Notes: a model not told the origin generated them from the letters alone. Shown: positions 35,174 to 47,200, numbered from the stretch's first letter. The stretch is 64,000 nucleotides of DNA from Chlorokybus atmophyticus (GCA_009103225.1 RHPI01000277.1:207297-271296); one strand, 5' to 3'. Translations and numbers: made by a program.

Positions 35174-37878
35174 TTACAGCAGTGTAATACTGACAATCTT
35201 CACATCAGTAAATGGCTTGTCGGTTTTCTTATCAACTTTAACCTTCTCGATAGCCTGCATGCCAGAAGTGAGTGTCAGAACAACTATTGAACGACCCCAT
35301 ACAACAAACTGATGCTACTGACCTGCACAATGTCCATGCCTTTGACCACACGGCCAAACACCGTATGCTTATTGTCCAACCATGGTGTCGGCACTGTGGT
35401 GAAAAAGAACTGGGAACCATTCGTGTTCGGGCCAGCATTCGCCATGCTGAGCACTCCCCCCCGGTCATGCCTTAGACTGCAGGCAAAAGGGTATTGAAAT
35501 TGGAGTGGCACACATCATGAAGAGCTGCAAAGCTGCAAAGACCCTCAACTACACGAAAACCAGCAAGGCTGCCTACCTGCGGTGGAACTCGTCTTCAAAC
35601 TCATGGCCCCAGATTGATGTGCCTCCAGTGCCATCACCCAAGGGATCACCGGTTTGTATCATGAAGCCTTTGATGACTCTATGAAAGATGAGGTTGTCGT
35701 AGTATCCATTGCGGCTGTACCGAACAGGAGACGCAATGTCAAATTTGGGTCTTCGCATCTGCACTGTTTTGATGACCATACACTTGCATGTCTCAACTAA
35801 CTCACCTGTGAACAGTGAAGTTCTCCACAGATCTGGGACATTCCACAGGATTGAGCTTTACCTGGATGTCACCCATGGTGGTGTGTAGAATCTGCGCAGA
35901 GCAACAACATCAGACACATGCAACAACCATGTGTACAGTACTTCACAGATTGAGACAGTAATCCTGAGGTCCTGAGGTCACGTACCGCCCCACTTGCAAG
36001 GTTGGCAGAAAGGGGCTGTGAGACCTCAGTGACTGCCATCAACTCCTCAGCTGTGGGTTTCTCATTGAAAACGTCTCGACCCTGTCATAAGAGAAAAGCC
36101 TTCGTACTCAGCAGTGAACACACGACGAGCAGTTGTCATGTCAGCAGTTGAACAATGTTCAACAATGGTTAGGCAGATGCTGCATCACCAACCTTATTGG
36201 CATCCTCGCCTTCAGCCTCATCCGGCTCTCTACGCCTGTACAGGCATGAAAATGTGAGCTAGACTTCATGACAAGCACCGCCCTACTCGAGTTGGGTGCT
36301 CCAGCTTGACAGGCGTGGATTGCTTACGTGAACAAGAAGAAGCGGTGCTTCTTATATGCACAACAAATTAAGGTTGGATCAGAGGAAATCTTCTTATCAG
36401 TACTTGCACCCGAGGCTGAACGGACCTGGCAAGCATACAAAGCAGTGTCATATATACAGATTGGTACAGTTGCAGCGAGCTGCAAAGGAGTGCGGTCTCA
36501 TCCAACCTTTGTGGGCTTCTTGTAACCCCCTTGAAACAACGCAACTCGCAGAAAACGCTCTGTATTCTCTACCTGCCCACATTACATACGTGACCCACAG
36601 GTGGTGGCGGCTGATGCATGCTGGCTGAAAGTACCACTAACCTTGCCCAATATCTTCACACAGCGATTTTCAAGCAAATTCACAACCTTGATTCTGTGGT
36701 CCAACATATGCACAATGATGAGCAATGCCCTTGTTTGTTTCACGACCAGTGCTGCACATGCATGATCGAATTTTGCTACCAGTAACAGTCAACTCACCCA
36801 AGATATGTTGGATATAGAATAAAGTTTCCACTCTCATCAAAAACAACATTGGGTGACACCGCCTCCTCAGAGGTCTCCATCTCTTTTTCCATGGCCATCC
36901 GGCGACCAAAATCTATGCTTTCTAGCGTGTACAATTCTGAACCGCTGCGCTGCAACTCGTGGGCAACCTACCAGCAGAGTTGATCAGCTGAGAGAACTTG
37001 GCCAAATCATGCCCACATCCAAATTGTACCCACCTCTAGCGACTCGTCATATGTACGCCTCAATTTCCCGGTGCCAAAAATGAAAACGCGAACGCGGCGG
37101 TCTGGGGAAACAGTAGCAAACTGCCGGCCATCAGCGCTGACCTGGAACGCAGAAAGCTGAGAACTGTGACACATAAACTTGACATACATGCCGGCCTCCC
37201 ACCAGCGTATCAGCAAATGCTCACCTCCAGAGCAGTGGCATGCGTTTTGGCTTTAGCTAGCGCAAATAAATCTGTATCCAACTTGAACTTGAACCTCACC
37301 CTGAGAGGTTTCACAGCAATTGTTGGTTCAGTGCAAAGCTCGACCACAAGCAATGGCAACTAAGACTCGGTGTGTGGTTACCTGTCTGATGGAAACTTGT
37401 AATCTGCTGATGACCAGTACTCCAACACACCATCCGCATGTGCTGAGACAACAGCCTCATGTGCCTTGTTGTAGCGCATAAGGACAACTGGGCTGTTGTG
37501 AACACTGAACATGTGCAAAGGCTCATTGCCATCCAATCTGGCGTCGTAGACGTGAATGTTCGGTGAGTCCTTCTCGGCAACCGCAAGCTTGGCCTGCGCC
37601 TCACCACGGCGGTATATCCATTCCACAGCACTTGCGACAAACTTGAGGCGCAGCATCAAAATCATGTCAAAATTGATAACGTCGTAGATCTTCACTGACT
37701 TGTCTTCTGCAATTGTGGCACAAAGGGTGCTGTCATGACTGATCTGCAAATCGGTCGGTCAGCTAAATTGCAAGCAACTATGCGAGCAAAGCTAAGGGCG
37801 GATAGAACTCCATGCTGCTGGACGGCATGACACCTTCTTCTCATTTTTTGGTAGCAACCTCTGCAGCCGCAGCTGCCA

Positions 37879-37928
<50 letters not shown>

Positions 37929-38992
37929 ATTGTCCTGACTACAAGATCGTGAACAATTTTTGGCTAGCAATCCGCATGCATCACAGCAAACTGGCACAGC
38001 GCATCGACGACCAATGCGCATGCATTGCATAACGCAGGGCATGTTCAAATTTTGTGCACATCGGTTGGATCTTTGAGTACTCGCCTCCTTGAGCTAACAG
38101 TCTCCCTCCCCCTACGTGCAATGCACCCTGACCATAACCAAGCTTCATAATAAATCCGTGACATACCGCAAGTCCTGTGATGGCGCCGACATGTGACTTG
38201 AAATGCTTTACGAACTCAATGCCAATCGGCTTCTTCTTCCAGAACTTCAGGTGTCCTGCACTGCTATGAATCATTCGCACAGAAATGTAACTGCACAGTT
38301 GCTGGTGCTATTCGTGCCTTGCACGAATAGCACGCAGCTTTGAGCATCTGCTCACCGTCTACACTGCCAGTGATAAAGAACTCCGTGGAGGCGACAGCTA
38401 CGTGTGACACCACGTCGCGATGCATGTAGCTTTTCTCATACCTGCATGCAACCATAAAGTAAGGTAATGTAGCAGCAATTGAGAAGGTAAACACTACACA
38501 AGTAATGTTCGAGTGGTTTGAGGATTAAACATGCATGCGTTCCTTATAACGGCCACAATAATATCTGACATTGCCAAGGGTAACCACACAGCAACACCAT
38601 TGCACACCATTGCAAAGCCAATGTGAACTATGACAAATGTTAATCAGGTGCCACATACACAATACCACATCCTCACAGAATCCTCGTATCGCATGACCGA
38701 AATGACACGCAACTAGCACCGACATTGCTGCGCAGGGGAGCGCCTCAAGGTACACTTGCTCAAACTCCAGGCGCTTATGTTTCTTAGCGGGCGGTGGAAG
38801 GGTTGGGCCAACCATGGCATCGTCGTCCTCATCCTGCTCATGTTTGACAATTGTAGCGGACTCTACCACCGCCTTCTCCGCATCCTCAGCAGAGGCCACC
38901 GCGTCAGCCTCCTCCTTCACCTCTCTCGGCCGCTTATCCCCCGGGGCGGGACCAACCAACTTCTCCTCATTATCCTCCTTATCTGCGGCCAT
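35174..38992 (-). CDS. CYP71: CYP71-like WD40-cyclophilin peptidyl-prolyl isomerase
   Basis: Sixteen exons keep frame throughout and give 657 residues: 38724-38992, 38356-38441, 38167-38255, 37382-37743, 37225-37300, 37034-37141, 36798-36967, 36642-36693, 36507-36572, 36328-36425, 36193-36235, 35986-36081, 35806-35891, 35577-35714, 35323-35476, 35174-35254. After an acidic N-terminus comes [14 protein letters not shown], then WD repeats ([48 protein letters not shown]). The cyclophilin domain spans about residues 506-657, with [20 protein letters not shown] and [20 protein letters not shown], so the catalytic Arg and the ligand-site Trp are present. In Arabidopsis CYP71 is nuclear and binds histone H3; animals have the related PPWD1. 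The length is close to the plant protein (about 630). It is head-to-head with the invertase gene. Confidence 0.95.
37881..37926. repeat. (AT)23 microsatellite in a CYP71 intron
   Basis: A pure AT array lies within the intron between exons 3 and 4 of the cyclophilin gene. Confidence 0.97.
38305..38333. repeat. Perfect hairpin in a CYP71 intron
   Basis: Arms gtgctattcgtgc and gcacgaatagcac (13 bp, no mismatch) are separated by ctt. It sits in the intron between exons 2 and 3. Confidence 0.9.
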
Positions 38993-39716
38993 GAGAGACT
39001 CCTAACAGACAAGCTCTTATCATACACCGGCCACCACCGCCGCCAACAGCAACCACCACAATGCCAACACAGCCATGCATATCACCGCCCCGAAACCCTA
39101 AACTGTAAAGATATCACAGCCAGTGTGATGTCAATTGCTCGTCGCTGACATCGACACTTCTGTCAATGCTTGAACAGCAGGCATTACGGCACTGAACGCA
39201 TCACTGCGTAACAATGCAATGCAGATTTTTAGGTTCGTGTACTGCACTTAAGTGCGTTCAATGGTTCATGCCTGTACGGTACGCTGCTTGCAAGTGTGTC
39301 AGTGCCGTCGGCGGCGGTGTCGTCGACGGCGGTGGCCAGGTCAGTCACATGGCTGTCCTAGTGGAGAGCTGGTACACTTTGTCTCCAACACTTGATCACC
39401 TTGCGAGTGCGCCGCGGCGTGCGTGAAGCAAACCTGTGCCTGCATTGGGCCATGCAGTGACTGGTGTGGTGATCACTCTGCGCCCAACGAAGAGTCAGCC
39501 TGAGGTGACCGTCTCCTCAAATCAGCTAGGCATAGTATCAACTTGTTGATAAGCTTTTGAAAGCAGCTGGATTGAACATTGGAGTAGTGCGGGCACTGAC
39601 CACACTCTCCTGGCAGTGACGTGCTAAGTGAGTAAACTGCATGCTGTGACGGTGGGTAGGCCGCACTCCAGCGTTTCAGCAATACAAGCTTGCGTGCTCA
39701 ACTGCAAGAATCAGCA
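38993..39716. promoter_or_regulatory. Shared upstream region of CYP71 and invertase
   Basis: 724 bp lie between the two divergent start codons, so both promoters and 5' UTRs must be here unless one gene has an upstream non-coding exon. No clear TATA box was picked out. Confidence 0.55.
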
Positions 39717-42015
39717 ATGGAGAACGGTAAAGACAAGGAGAATGGTAAAGACTCCAATGGCACTGTGCTGGAGGACTTGAGCGACCTGAGCCCTGCTGCT
39801 AAGGAGGCCTGGAACCTGCTTCAGTCCGCGATGATGATGTTCAAGGGCATGCCTGTGGGCACAGTTGCTGCCAAGGACCCTACAGCGGACTCCCTCAACT
39901 ACGACCAGGTCATGCACATGCGGCAATGAGGCTGTATGTTGTTGGTGGTGTACAAGCAAACAGTCTTTTCAAACTGTCGGTGGGTTTCGCAGGTCTTCAT
40001 GCGAGACTTTGTGTCGTCCGGGCTAGCCTTCATGATGGTGGGGATGCCAGAGATTGTGGAGAACTTTCTGAAGCATACGCTGTGCATGCAGAGCTCCGAG
40101 CATGAGCCTATTGACTGCTTCATTCCTGAAAACGGTAACACACTTTGTTGTGACCTTAGAACAAGTCAGTCGCATGTGTGACGCCACATTGACTTGCACT
40201 TTGCCTCGCAGGCATCATGCCAGCCAGCTTCAAGGTGACCAAAGACAAGAATGGTGAAGAGACATTGGAGGCAGACTTCGGGGAGCTTGCGATTGGGCGC
40301 GTGGCACCGGTGGACTCCGGGTTGTGGTGGTTCATCCTGTTGAGAGCGTACTGCCAAACAACTGGCAAGTCAGAGCTTGCAGACCGACCAGAGTTTCAAC
40401 AAGGGATGAATCTAATTTTGAAGTTGTGTGTCAGCAACAAATTTGACATGTAAGCTTGCTATGATATGTTGCAGTGGTAGTGATGCAAGTATGCAATGCC
40501 TTGACCATGGTGTTGCCCCGTTTGCACAGGTTTCCATCACTTCTAACCACGGATGGTTGTTGTATGATTGATCGCCGCATGGGGCTAGCTGGACACCCGC
40601 TTGAGATTCAGTCGCTGTACTATGCTGCATTGCGATGTGCCCGCGTTCTTCTGAAAAAGGATGGTGAATGCGAGCACATGCGCAACCTGGTGGAGAATCG
40701 CACCAGCGCCCTTTCCTTTCACATCCGGGTGAGCAGTGTGGCTGCACACTAGTGCTTGACTTTGTGCGGTTTGCAAGTTACGGTTTTATAGGTAATATTA
40801 CAACACGTGAAAGCAAGCCATCGCATGTTTCAGCAGAGCTGGGTGGTTATCATGTCTGTGCTACCCTTGCTATTTTTTTGCATATGCAACAACCACCAAT
40901 GACAGGAGTACTACTGGTTGGACAAGAAGGCTTTGAACCGTATCTACCGGTTTGCCACTGAAGAGTACAGTAATGACGCGGAGAATAAGTTCAATGTGTA
41001 TGCAGACTCCATTCCTTCCTGGCTAATGACGTGGATGCCAGACAAAGGGGGGTAAGTGAATGGTAGCGATCATCCTGATGCTCCTAAGCCAGATGTTGCT
41101 AACAGCGTGACTCATGCTAGGTACTTCATTGGCAACCTTGGACCAGGCATGGTATGTCCTCAAGCATGCACCAAGTGTCCGGCCAGCTTGCATGCTCTGC
41201 TGTCTGCTACTGCCCGTACGCCCCTACGACACACTTGCACGCACTTAGGCAGATCACTTAGCAGTAGTTGTTTGCTAACAGTAATTGCCCTTGCTATGAA
41301 TCATTGCCATGCTGCAGATGGACTTTCGTTTCTTCACACTGGGCAACCTCATGGCTATTGTTAGTGCTCTGGCTACACCCGAACAGGCTCAAGCCATTAT
41401 GGACCTCATTGAGATTAAATGGGACGACCTGGTTGGAGACATGCCGATGTACGTGCGCAGTGGTGCTTGTTGCTATTGTACTTGTTAGTGGTTGAGGCAA
41501 CTGCGCATGTTTTGTAACCCATCTGTTACAGGAAGCTTGTGTACCCCGCAATTGAGGGTGAAGAGTGGCGGATCGTTACCGGCAATGACCCAAAGAACAC
41601 ACCGTGGTCATATCACAATGGAGGCAACTGGCCTGTTCTGATCTGGCTGCTTGCGGCGGCGTGCGCGAAGACCAAGCGCATGGAGCTTGCAGAACGGGCG
41701 GTAGCTGTCATGGAGAAAAAGATACAGGAAGATGGTTGGCCGGAGTACTATGATGGGGTAACAGGTGCGCATATGCTTTGAGTGCATCTTTGAGGCGATG
41801 TCTCACAAGTACAGGAGTTCATGTTTGTAATGTACTGCTCAGGGCGGTATATTGGGAAGCAGTCCCGGTTGTTTCAAACCTGGTCAATAAGCGGGTTGTT
41901 GGTCGCTAGAATGCTTATCAAGAAGCCGGAGCTGGTATGCATGCTGGAATTCGAGGAAGATGATGATCTGGTCTTTGCATGTCCCAGCGCTCTCAAGCGG
42001 CAGAGAACTAAGTGA
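39717..42015 (+). CDS. Alkaline/neutral invertase (GH100)
   Basis: It hydrolyses sucrose to glucose and fructose. Nine exons keep frame and give 494 residues: 39717-39908, 39993-40134, 40212-40449, 40530-40728, 40906-41051, 41121-41151, 41318-41448, 41532-41764, 41843-42015. Family blocks in order: [51 protein letters not shown] (Asp near residue 145), [16 protein letters not shown] (Asp near 205), [71 protein letters not shown]. The exon 8 donor is ACAG/gtgcgc; the earlier gtaaca would break the frame. The first methionine leaves about 30 residues before the conserved core and no transit peptide, suggesting a cytosolic enzyme; an upstream exon cannot be excluded. Confidence 0.95.
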
Positions 42016-42376
42016 ACCAAGTGTTGGCCATCGATATGCGCTACACCATTGAACTTGTACATGTATATATCGCGCTGCAACGCATAGTGTGCAGCAGTGC
42101 AGCTATGGTTGCTGCACGGTTTTTGTTGGACAAATGCATTGTACAATATTTGACCAACTAGGTATTTACTTGGGTGGGCGCTTAGTCGGTCTGTGTGCTG
42201 CCACTCGCTGCCTCAACCACAGCCCTACCATTTTCTGTGCCTGCTCGTTGTCTTGCTTGAAAGCATGTTGTCTAGCATCTCTACTTTCAGCTATGTTGCT
42301 TCAGCGAGTGCTAGCTGAGACGGGCTATAGTAAACGACGATACATTACATGGGTACGGACAGCATGGGTCCAATAA

Positions 42377-43681
42377 TTACCTACATACAACTACTAGGTA
42401 CAGCAAATGCCTGCTACACCAAGTCTGATAAAGTCATGCCCGCCACATCGCATCGTGAGCCGGCCTAGCGTCTCGTGATGGGGCTGCCCGTACATCACCC
42501 GCTGAGAAAGCCAAGATAGTGGATGCCTGAGGACGCTGCAGGATGACGGGGACACGCTGGCCGAACTGAGCGACCAACCGCTGAATGAAGCGACTCTCCA
42601 ACTCGCGTGCATCAGCCAAACGTCAAGTGCACATGGACAACAGGTCAACAGCCGGTGCTCCCAGCCAGCCATGACTCTCGAGGCATTAGCAGCTAAAGGG
42701 ATGAATGTCGGAATCGGCGTGGTCGTGGTACTTGGCCTTCTTCTCGCGCTCAGCTGCCATGGCCTCCACACCCGGACGTGGCCGGCAAGCCGTAACTGTC
42801 ACGTCCAACAGCATGCAACAGTCGCTGCCTGACTCGCAAGCCACATTGTCCTTACGCCTCCCCTGCTGCTTGTGCTCCAACAATAGCAACACGCCCGTCA
42901 CCTCACATCACGACGTAACTCACCTCCCGTAAGACCGCAGCGAAGGTGTCGCGAAGAGCGTCATGAGTATCTATGCGGTGCCCGTCCCGCATGCACATAG
43001 ATAAGCGAGCAATCCTTGCACTCAGCTACCAATGACCACACGCGCAAAATCGAATGCTGCATTTATGTTGGCTTTGCCACACCCTCTGCTGGCGCACCGT
43101 GCACGGTGCGCCAGCCGAGGGTGTGGCAAAGCCAAGAGTGACGCATTGCAGTGCGATACTAAGCAGCAGTCATTTGCAAGTCGTTACGAACAGGGACCGC
43201 CAACACCCAAGCACCTGCACCAATGCCCGCTGCCGTCTGCAGGCGGTGCACGTCGCCGTGCCACGTGCCAGTGGCTGCTGGCTAAAATGAAAGGAAGCTC
43301 GTGTACTGGCATCAATGCATGAAGTCAGGTCATGCTGTAGATGTCTGCTCTGTGAGGTCGCCAATGCCGCGAATGCTATCAGCTGAAATGAATTGGGTGG
43401 TATTACGCACGCAGCGAGGTGCAGGTCGTGACAAATAGGCAAGTCTCTCACAGCGACATCAACAATAGCAACCCCCAAACTGTTGTCGTAACGCACACTT
43501 TCCAAGCGCCGACGCATCACACTCGCCCACCAACCTCAACCACATATGAACGCCGCCGGTGCAACGGCAGCTGCACACCAACGTCCCACACCACCCAAAG
43601 TCACGGGCAGCGACGCCAAGCGGTTTGCATCTGGCCCTAACGCTGCATGTGCCTTTCCACGTCAGCCGCCAAATTGGTGTA
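42377..43681 (-). pseudogene. C-terminal part of a non-LTR element, possible restriction-like endonuclease (decayed)
   Basis: Minus-strand pieces in series: ATCTACRRQRALVQVLGC, then HDALRDTFAAVLREVSYVV (about 42,950), then GRRKDNVACESGSDC, LLDVTVTACRP (about 42,830), AAEREKKAKYHDHADSDIHP and LESRFIQRLVAQFGQRVPVI (about 42,590). This order, a Cys/His segment, an H-x-ALRD helix, an R..D..LDVTVT segment and a closing helix, is what I associate with algal LINEs that end in a PD-(D/E)XK-type endonuclease. That link is from memory. It is probably the 3' half of the element whose RT lies at 46,260-47,200, separated by the pogo-type insertion. Confidence 0.5.
43068..43135. repeat. 68-nt near-perfect palindrome
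   Basis: Two 34-nt arms (43068-43101 and 43102-43135) meet with no spacer and differ at one position pair (ccctcT versus ccctcG). The arms begin ttggctttgccacaccctc and meet at ccgtg/cacgg. It lies in the decayed non-LTR element. Confidence 0.97.
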
Positions 43682-45665
43682 GGGTAAAGTGCCCTAAAAC
43701 GGGCAAATAAGGTTTAACCTATCATAGCTAGCAGGCTGTTTGGTTTTAAGGTGATGTTAGTGAGTGATGTGTAGCTTATCGAATTGGCTACACGTGTATA
43801 TTTTATTACGTACATTTTGACCAGTATAGCATTGGTTATGGCGCGCCAAGTGGGCATGTGTAATCCCAGCAGGTCAAATCGACCCGTGACCTTATTTCGG
43901 TCACCCATTTGCCTGGGTAGCAGGCAGAATGGCGTCGGCCATCACCGTGGTGTGGCGGATGTAGGGTGATGGCCTTGCTGGCTCTGACAGCTGCCTGCTC
44001 CCGCCACAGTGAGGCGGCTGTCAACCTTTTTCCGCCCTTTTGTGGCGGGAGAAAGCTGTCAGCAAACGAGGCAGGATGCAGGCACATATCTCAATTCCTA
44101 TCTCGTCACACGATATGATCCTGTCAGGCCCAATCTTCATCACCTCCAGCACCTCTTTCAAATGCTTGAAGTAGTCCTTCACTATCCATCGTTTGAAAGA
44201 CGTCCTCCTGCTGGCGTCCACTGGCTCTGCTTGTCTCTTGCTTAACTTATGCCTCTTCATGAAGCTCCTCACCCATCTCTTGCCAGGTATGCCATCCTTA
44301 AATTGGTCTTTTCTGGGGTCGTAGCAGAGTTGCTTGGCAACGTGAAGTTGAATATCATACTTTGTCATAGCACAACCTATGCCGTTTTGGTAAGTCAGCA
44401 GCTCCACCAGCTTCATCTGTTCATTATCGTGTAGCAAGGTAGGTCGCCCTGTCCCCCTGCAGTATAGTAGTAAGTGTGTTGCACAGTGTTGCCATGCATA
44501 GCACAATCAGCAACTACACATGCACAGTGTTGCACTGCAGCTTACTTGTATTGTTGCACACGTGCAGGGTCCTCCACATAGTCCTGGAAGGTGGACTCTG
44601 GCAGCCCCACCTCCCTGGCTGCAGCTCGTGCACTCATGCACCCTTGCTACACAGCTTGGATGGCAGCTTCTACTTGAGGCAGCAGCTGCTCCCGGGCCTT
44701 CCTGTTCATGTATGGTCCCCTCTTGGGCTTGCTCTGCACCTCTTTTAGTCGCTGCTGCACGCTCTTGTTGGTAACCCGTTTCCTCACCTATGAGTAGCAC
44801 GGTGCCTGACTATAAGGCACGATGAATGCCGCAACAGCAACAACAACTTGGCAATGATGACACCTTGGTCTGAGCCAAACGGTAGAAGAACATAGCATAG
44901 GCATAGCATAGTGCAACGTACTTGAGTTGGCATAGGCGCTTTGCTTGTAAACTTGAATGCAACTTTGTCTCTCACTACCCCCGTGTGCCCTCAACCCTGC
45001 TCACCTCACTTGCACGCGTGCATTGCAAGCCCACCGCTCCTATGCTTGCCTGGCAACACTAACACAACCACAACAGCAAGCCACCGTCCAGATGCTAACT
45101 CATACAACTTGCACAAGCTTGCACTTTACGATTGTTGCGGTAGGGGTGGCATACTAATTTTTTTGTAACTCATCTAACTAAGCTGAAACTTTATGATAAG
45201 CAGCCTTACGTACTAACTAAAACAATGCGAAAATCCTCAACTTAAAAGCCCGCGCCACTCATAAGTTACAGCCTTCACCAACTCTTAAAGTGTTACGGCA
45301 CTTAGGAGGGGTGACATATTATATTTCTCAAATCTTATCCAATCAGCATGAAACTTTGATAGAAGTTGCATCATTACTAAACTAACACAAAGCAACAAAC
45401 CGCACTTCAAAACTCATTCACAGCCAAAAGTTATAACAGTTAAGGACTATGACTCAGCAGATTACCTAAACTAATTATTTTTAAAAATTAAAATCTGCCG
45501 CTCTACTTGGTCAAACGGGATGGGGTTTGAACCAGTAGACGCGCGTTAGCCACATCTATCAGCTCCTAAACCCTCACCGCGATCGACGGCCCACAGCGCT
45601 TACAGCAGCCAAAAAACAGGCGTGACCGAAATCAGGTCACTGCCCGAAATTAGGGCACTTTACCC
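43682..45665 (-). mobile_element. Pogo/Tc1-type DNA transposon, internally deleted
   Basis: Terminal inverted repeats GGGTAAAGTGCCCTAA (43682) and TTAGGGCACTTTACCC (ending 45665) match over 16 bp and partly beyond (CGGGCA). TA dinucleotides flank both ends (43680-43681, 45666-45667), the Tc1/mariner-pogo target duplication. Subterminal gtgacc..ggtcac motifs occur on both sides (near 43,888 and 45,622). It contains the front part of a transposase but not the whole DDE domain, so it is non-autonomous. Confidence 0.88.
44090..44790 (-). pseudogene. Pogo-like transposase fragment (psq HTH and CENP-B-type HTH)
   Basis: Exon-like part 1 (about 44,785-44,555): KRGPYMNRKAREQLLP, then AAIQAV, a TAG at 44,647-44,649, then QGCMSARAAAREVGLPESTF, a pipsqueak-type helix-turn-helix. 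A GT-AG-like interruption precedes part 2 (about 44,460-44,090): RGTGRPTLLHDNEQMKLVEL, then GKRWVRSFMKRHKLSKRQAE, a Tc5/CENP-B-type DNA-binding fold, then IISCDEIGIEI, the first catalytic Asp box of the DDE_1 domain. Coding similarity ends there; the remaining DDE domain is missing. It binds its own inverted repeats in active relatives. Confidence 0.82.
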
Positions 45666-46260
45666 TATATTGGGGGTGCGGGGGGCCTGTTCCGTTGCAC
45701 CATGGTGCTGAAATCTAAAATTGCCGCTAGCTCTTTCGCTGGGGCTGCTGATGTGAGCGTGGGCAAGGTGTTAGGGAGCTCAATACTTGTTGAGGCAGCA
45801 GCTATTGGTGCGAAGAGAGGCGCTTCTGTGGTAGTGGACCTCCCCCACAAACAACAGCTTGAAGCAGCGGCGGTGTTGTCCGGCCGTGCAGTGGCTGCAT
45901 CGGTGGCTTGCCGATGGTGAGCTGACTCGAGTCCGTTGTGGAGCTGGAGAAGGTGACCGGCTGGGTGGCGAGCGGGGGAGTGAGCGGTGGTTCGCCTCGA
46001 TGAAACGCCTGAAAGGCAACGGACGAGTGACCGAGCAAGTTGCCAGCAAGTTACAGTTGAGGAGGTCCTCCAACTCATCTCTACGGTTGCGCAAGTCTTT
46101 AATCTCAGCCAAAAGACTGTTTCGCTCGCCATGAAGGTTAATGTTACCCCTAGCTATAAACGCGACTCTGGCTATAGCTTTGCCTCCGGCCTTGCTGCTG
46201 TTGGTGGGGCCGACCTTGCCCTTGCCCTTGCTCCACTTGTTGTTGCTGCTGCTGCCACAG
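45666..46260 (-). other. Low-confidence coding-like remnant
   Basis: A minus-strand frame of 177 codons (to 45,780) has SKGKGKVGPTNSSKAGGKAI and a Ser/Pro/Arg-rich tail. It may be a connecting part of the decayed non-LTR element. No motif was recognised. Confidence 0.25.
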
Positions 46261-47200
46261 CTCAGGAAGGATTGGTTTTCAGAGCCTCCTTCAGCTGCGG
46301 ATACGTGTAGCACCCTTGTAGCAGCGCACTCTTACACACATCGAGCAGGGTTGGCGCGTGCATCAACATCAAGAAAGTGTCGCGAATAGTGGTATGAATC
46401 CGGACAACAGAGCAATGAAGGCCGGAATGGGAGCCATCATGCGCATTAGTACGAGGGGCGTGTGGCGACACAACGTGTCAAAATCAACAAGGCCACTTGT
46501 GTGTCACACATGCGGAGTAGCGCAGAAATAATGGCTGTTGCTCCAATAATGTCCGTTGACAAAACTCAACAACTGAAGAAGGTGACCCCAAAAGTACGAG
46601 TACGCCTAATGGATAAAAGCCATTTGACTCCACACGCATTGTCGATGAGAACACGCTCGGAATTGCCGACTTACTAGAAAGCACTGACTTGTCCCACCGC
46701 ACCATCAAATCAACAGCAGCCAGTGCAGCGCAAATAGCCTCTGCCGCCTTAGCTACGTCAGATGCGGGCCCTCTATCAAAAAACTGTCATCCGCATACAT
46801 CGGCATCGCCACAGTGGGGAAGCGAGAGATGGTGCGAGTCACAGCATTGGTGTGTACCTGCGCATACTAGAACCCTGCTATCAACCCTCCCTGTTGAGTG
46901 CCAGTGTACGAAGTAATGCGCACAACACCTGATTCCCCGGAGTAAAACAATGCCGTTGGAAAATCATAAAACTGCCTCATGAATGGGATGGGATGTGCGA
47001 AGGGACTTGTGCGCAGCAGCTCAAACATAGCCGTCCTGTCAACCGTGCTGCATGCATTGACAACGTCAAGCTTAAAGACCACATCATCTGGATTCGCTTG
47101 CAGATATGTGCAAATGATCTAAGCCACGATCGCAGAGCGACGGTTGGTTGCCACGCTAAATTGCCATGGTGCAAATTGGGTGCAAGCCACGTCATGAACA
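46260..47200 (-). pseudogene. Reverse transcriptase core of a non-LTR element (decayed)
   Basis: Minus strand: VVFKLDVVNACSTVDRTAMF (RT motif A with the catalytic Asp), FYDFPTALFYSGESG, SYTGTQQGGLIAGF (motif B, GxxQG), then after a stop AMPMYADDSFLIEGP (motif C, YADD, near 46,780) and GVLVLLGSPSSVVEFCQRTL. Stops and frameshifts lie between the blocks. GTQQG spelling and the VLGSP block separate it from both LINE-A and LINE-B. Confidence 0.75.

Noticed and set aside
36328-36628. Plus-strand open frames antisense to the CYP71-like gene
   Set aside because: They are shadows of the minus-strand exons, whose frame is supported by 16 consistent splice junctions.
45666-46313. A basic Ser/Pro-rich open frame as a host gene
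   Set aside because: It is bordered by transposon remnants on both sides, and there is no domain or splice structure.
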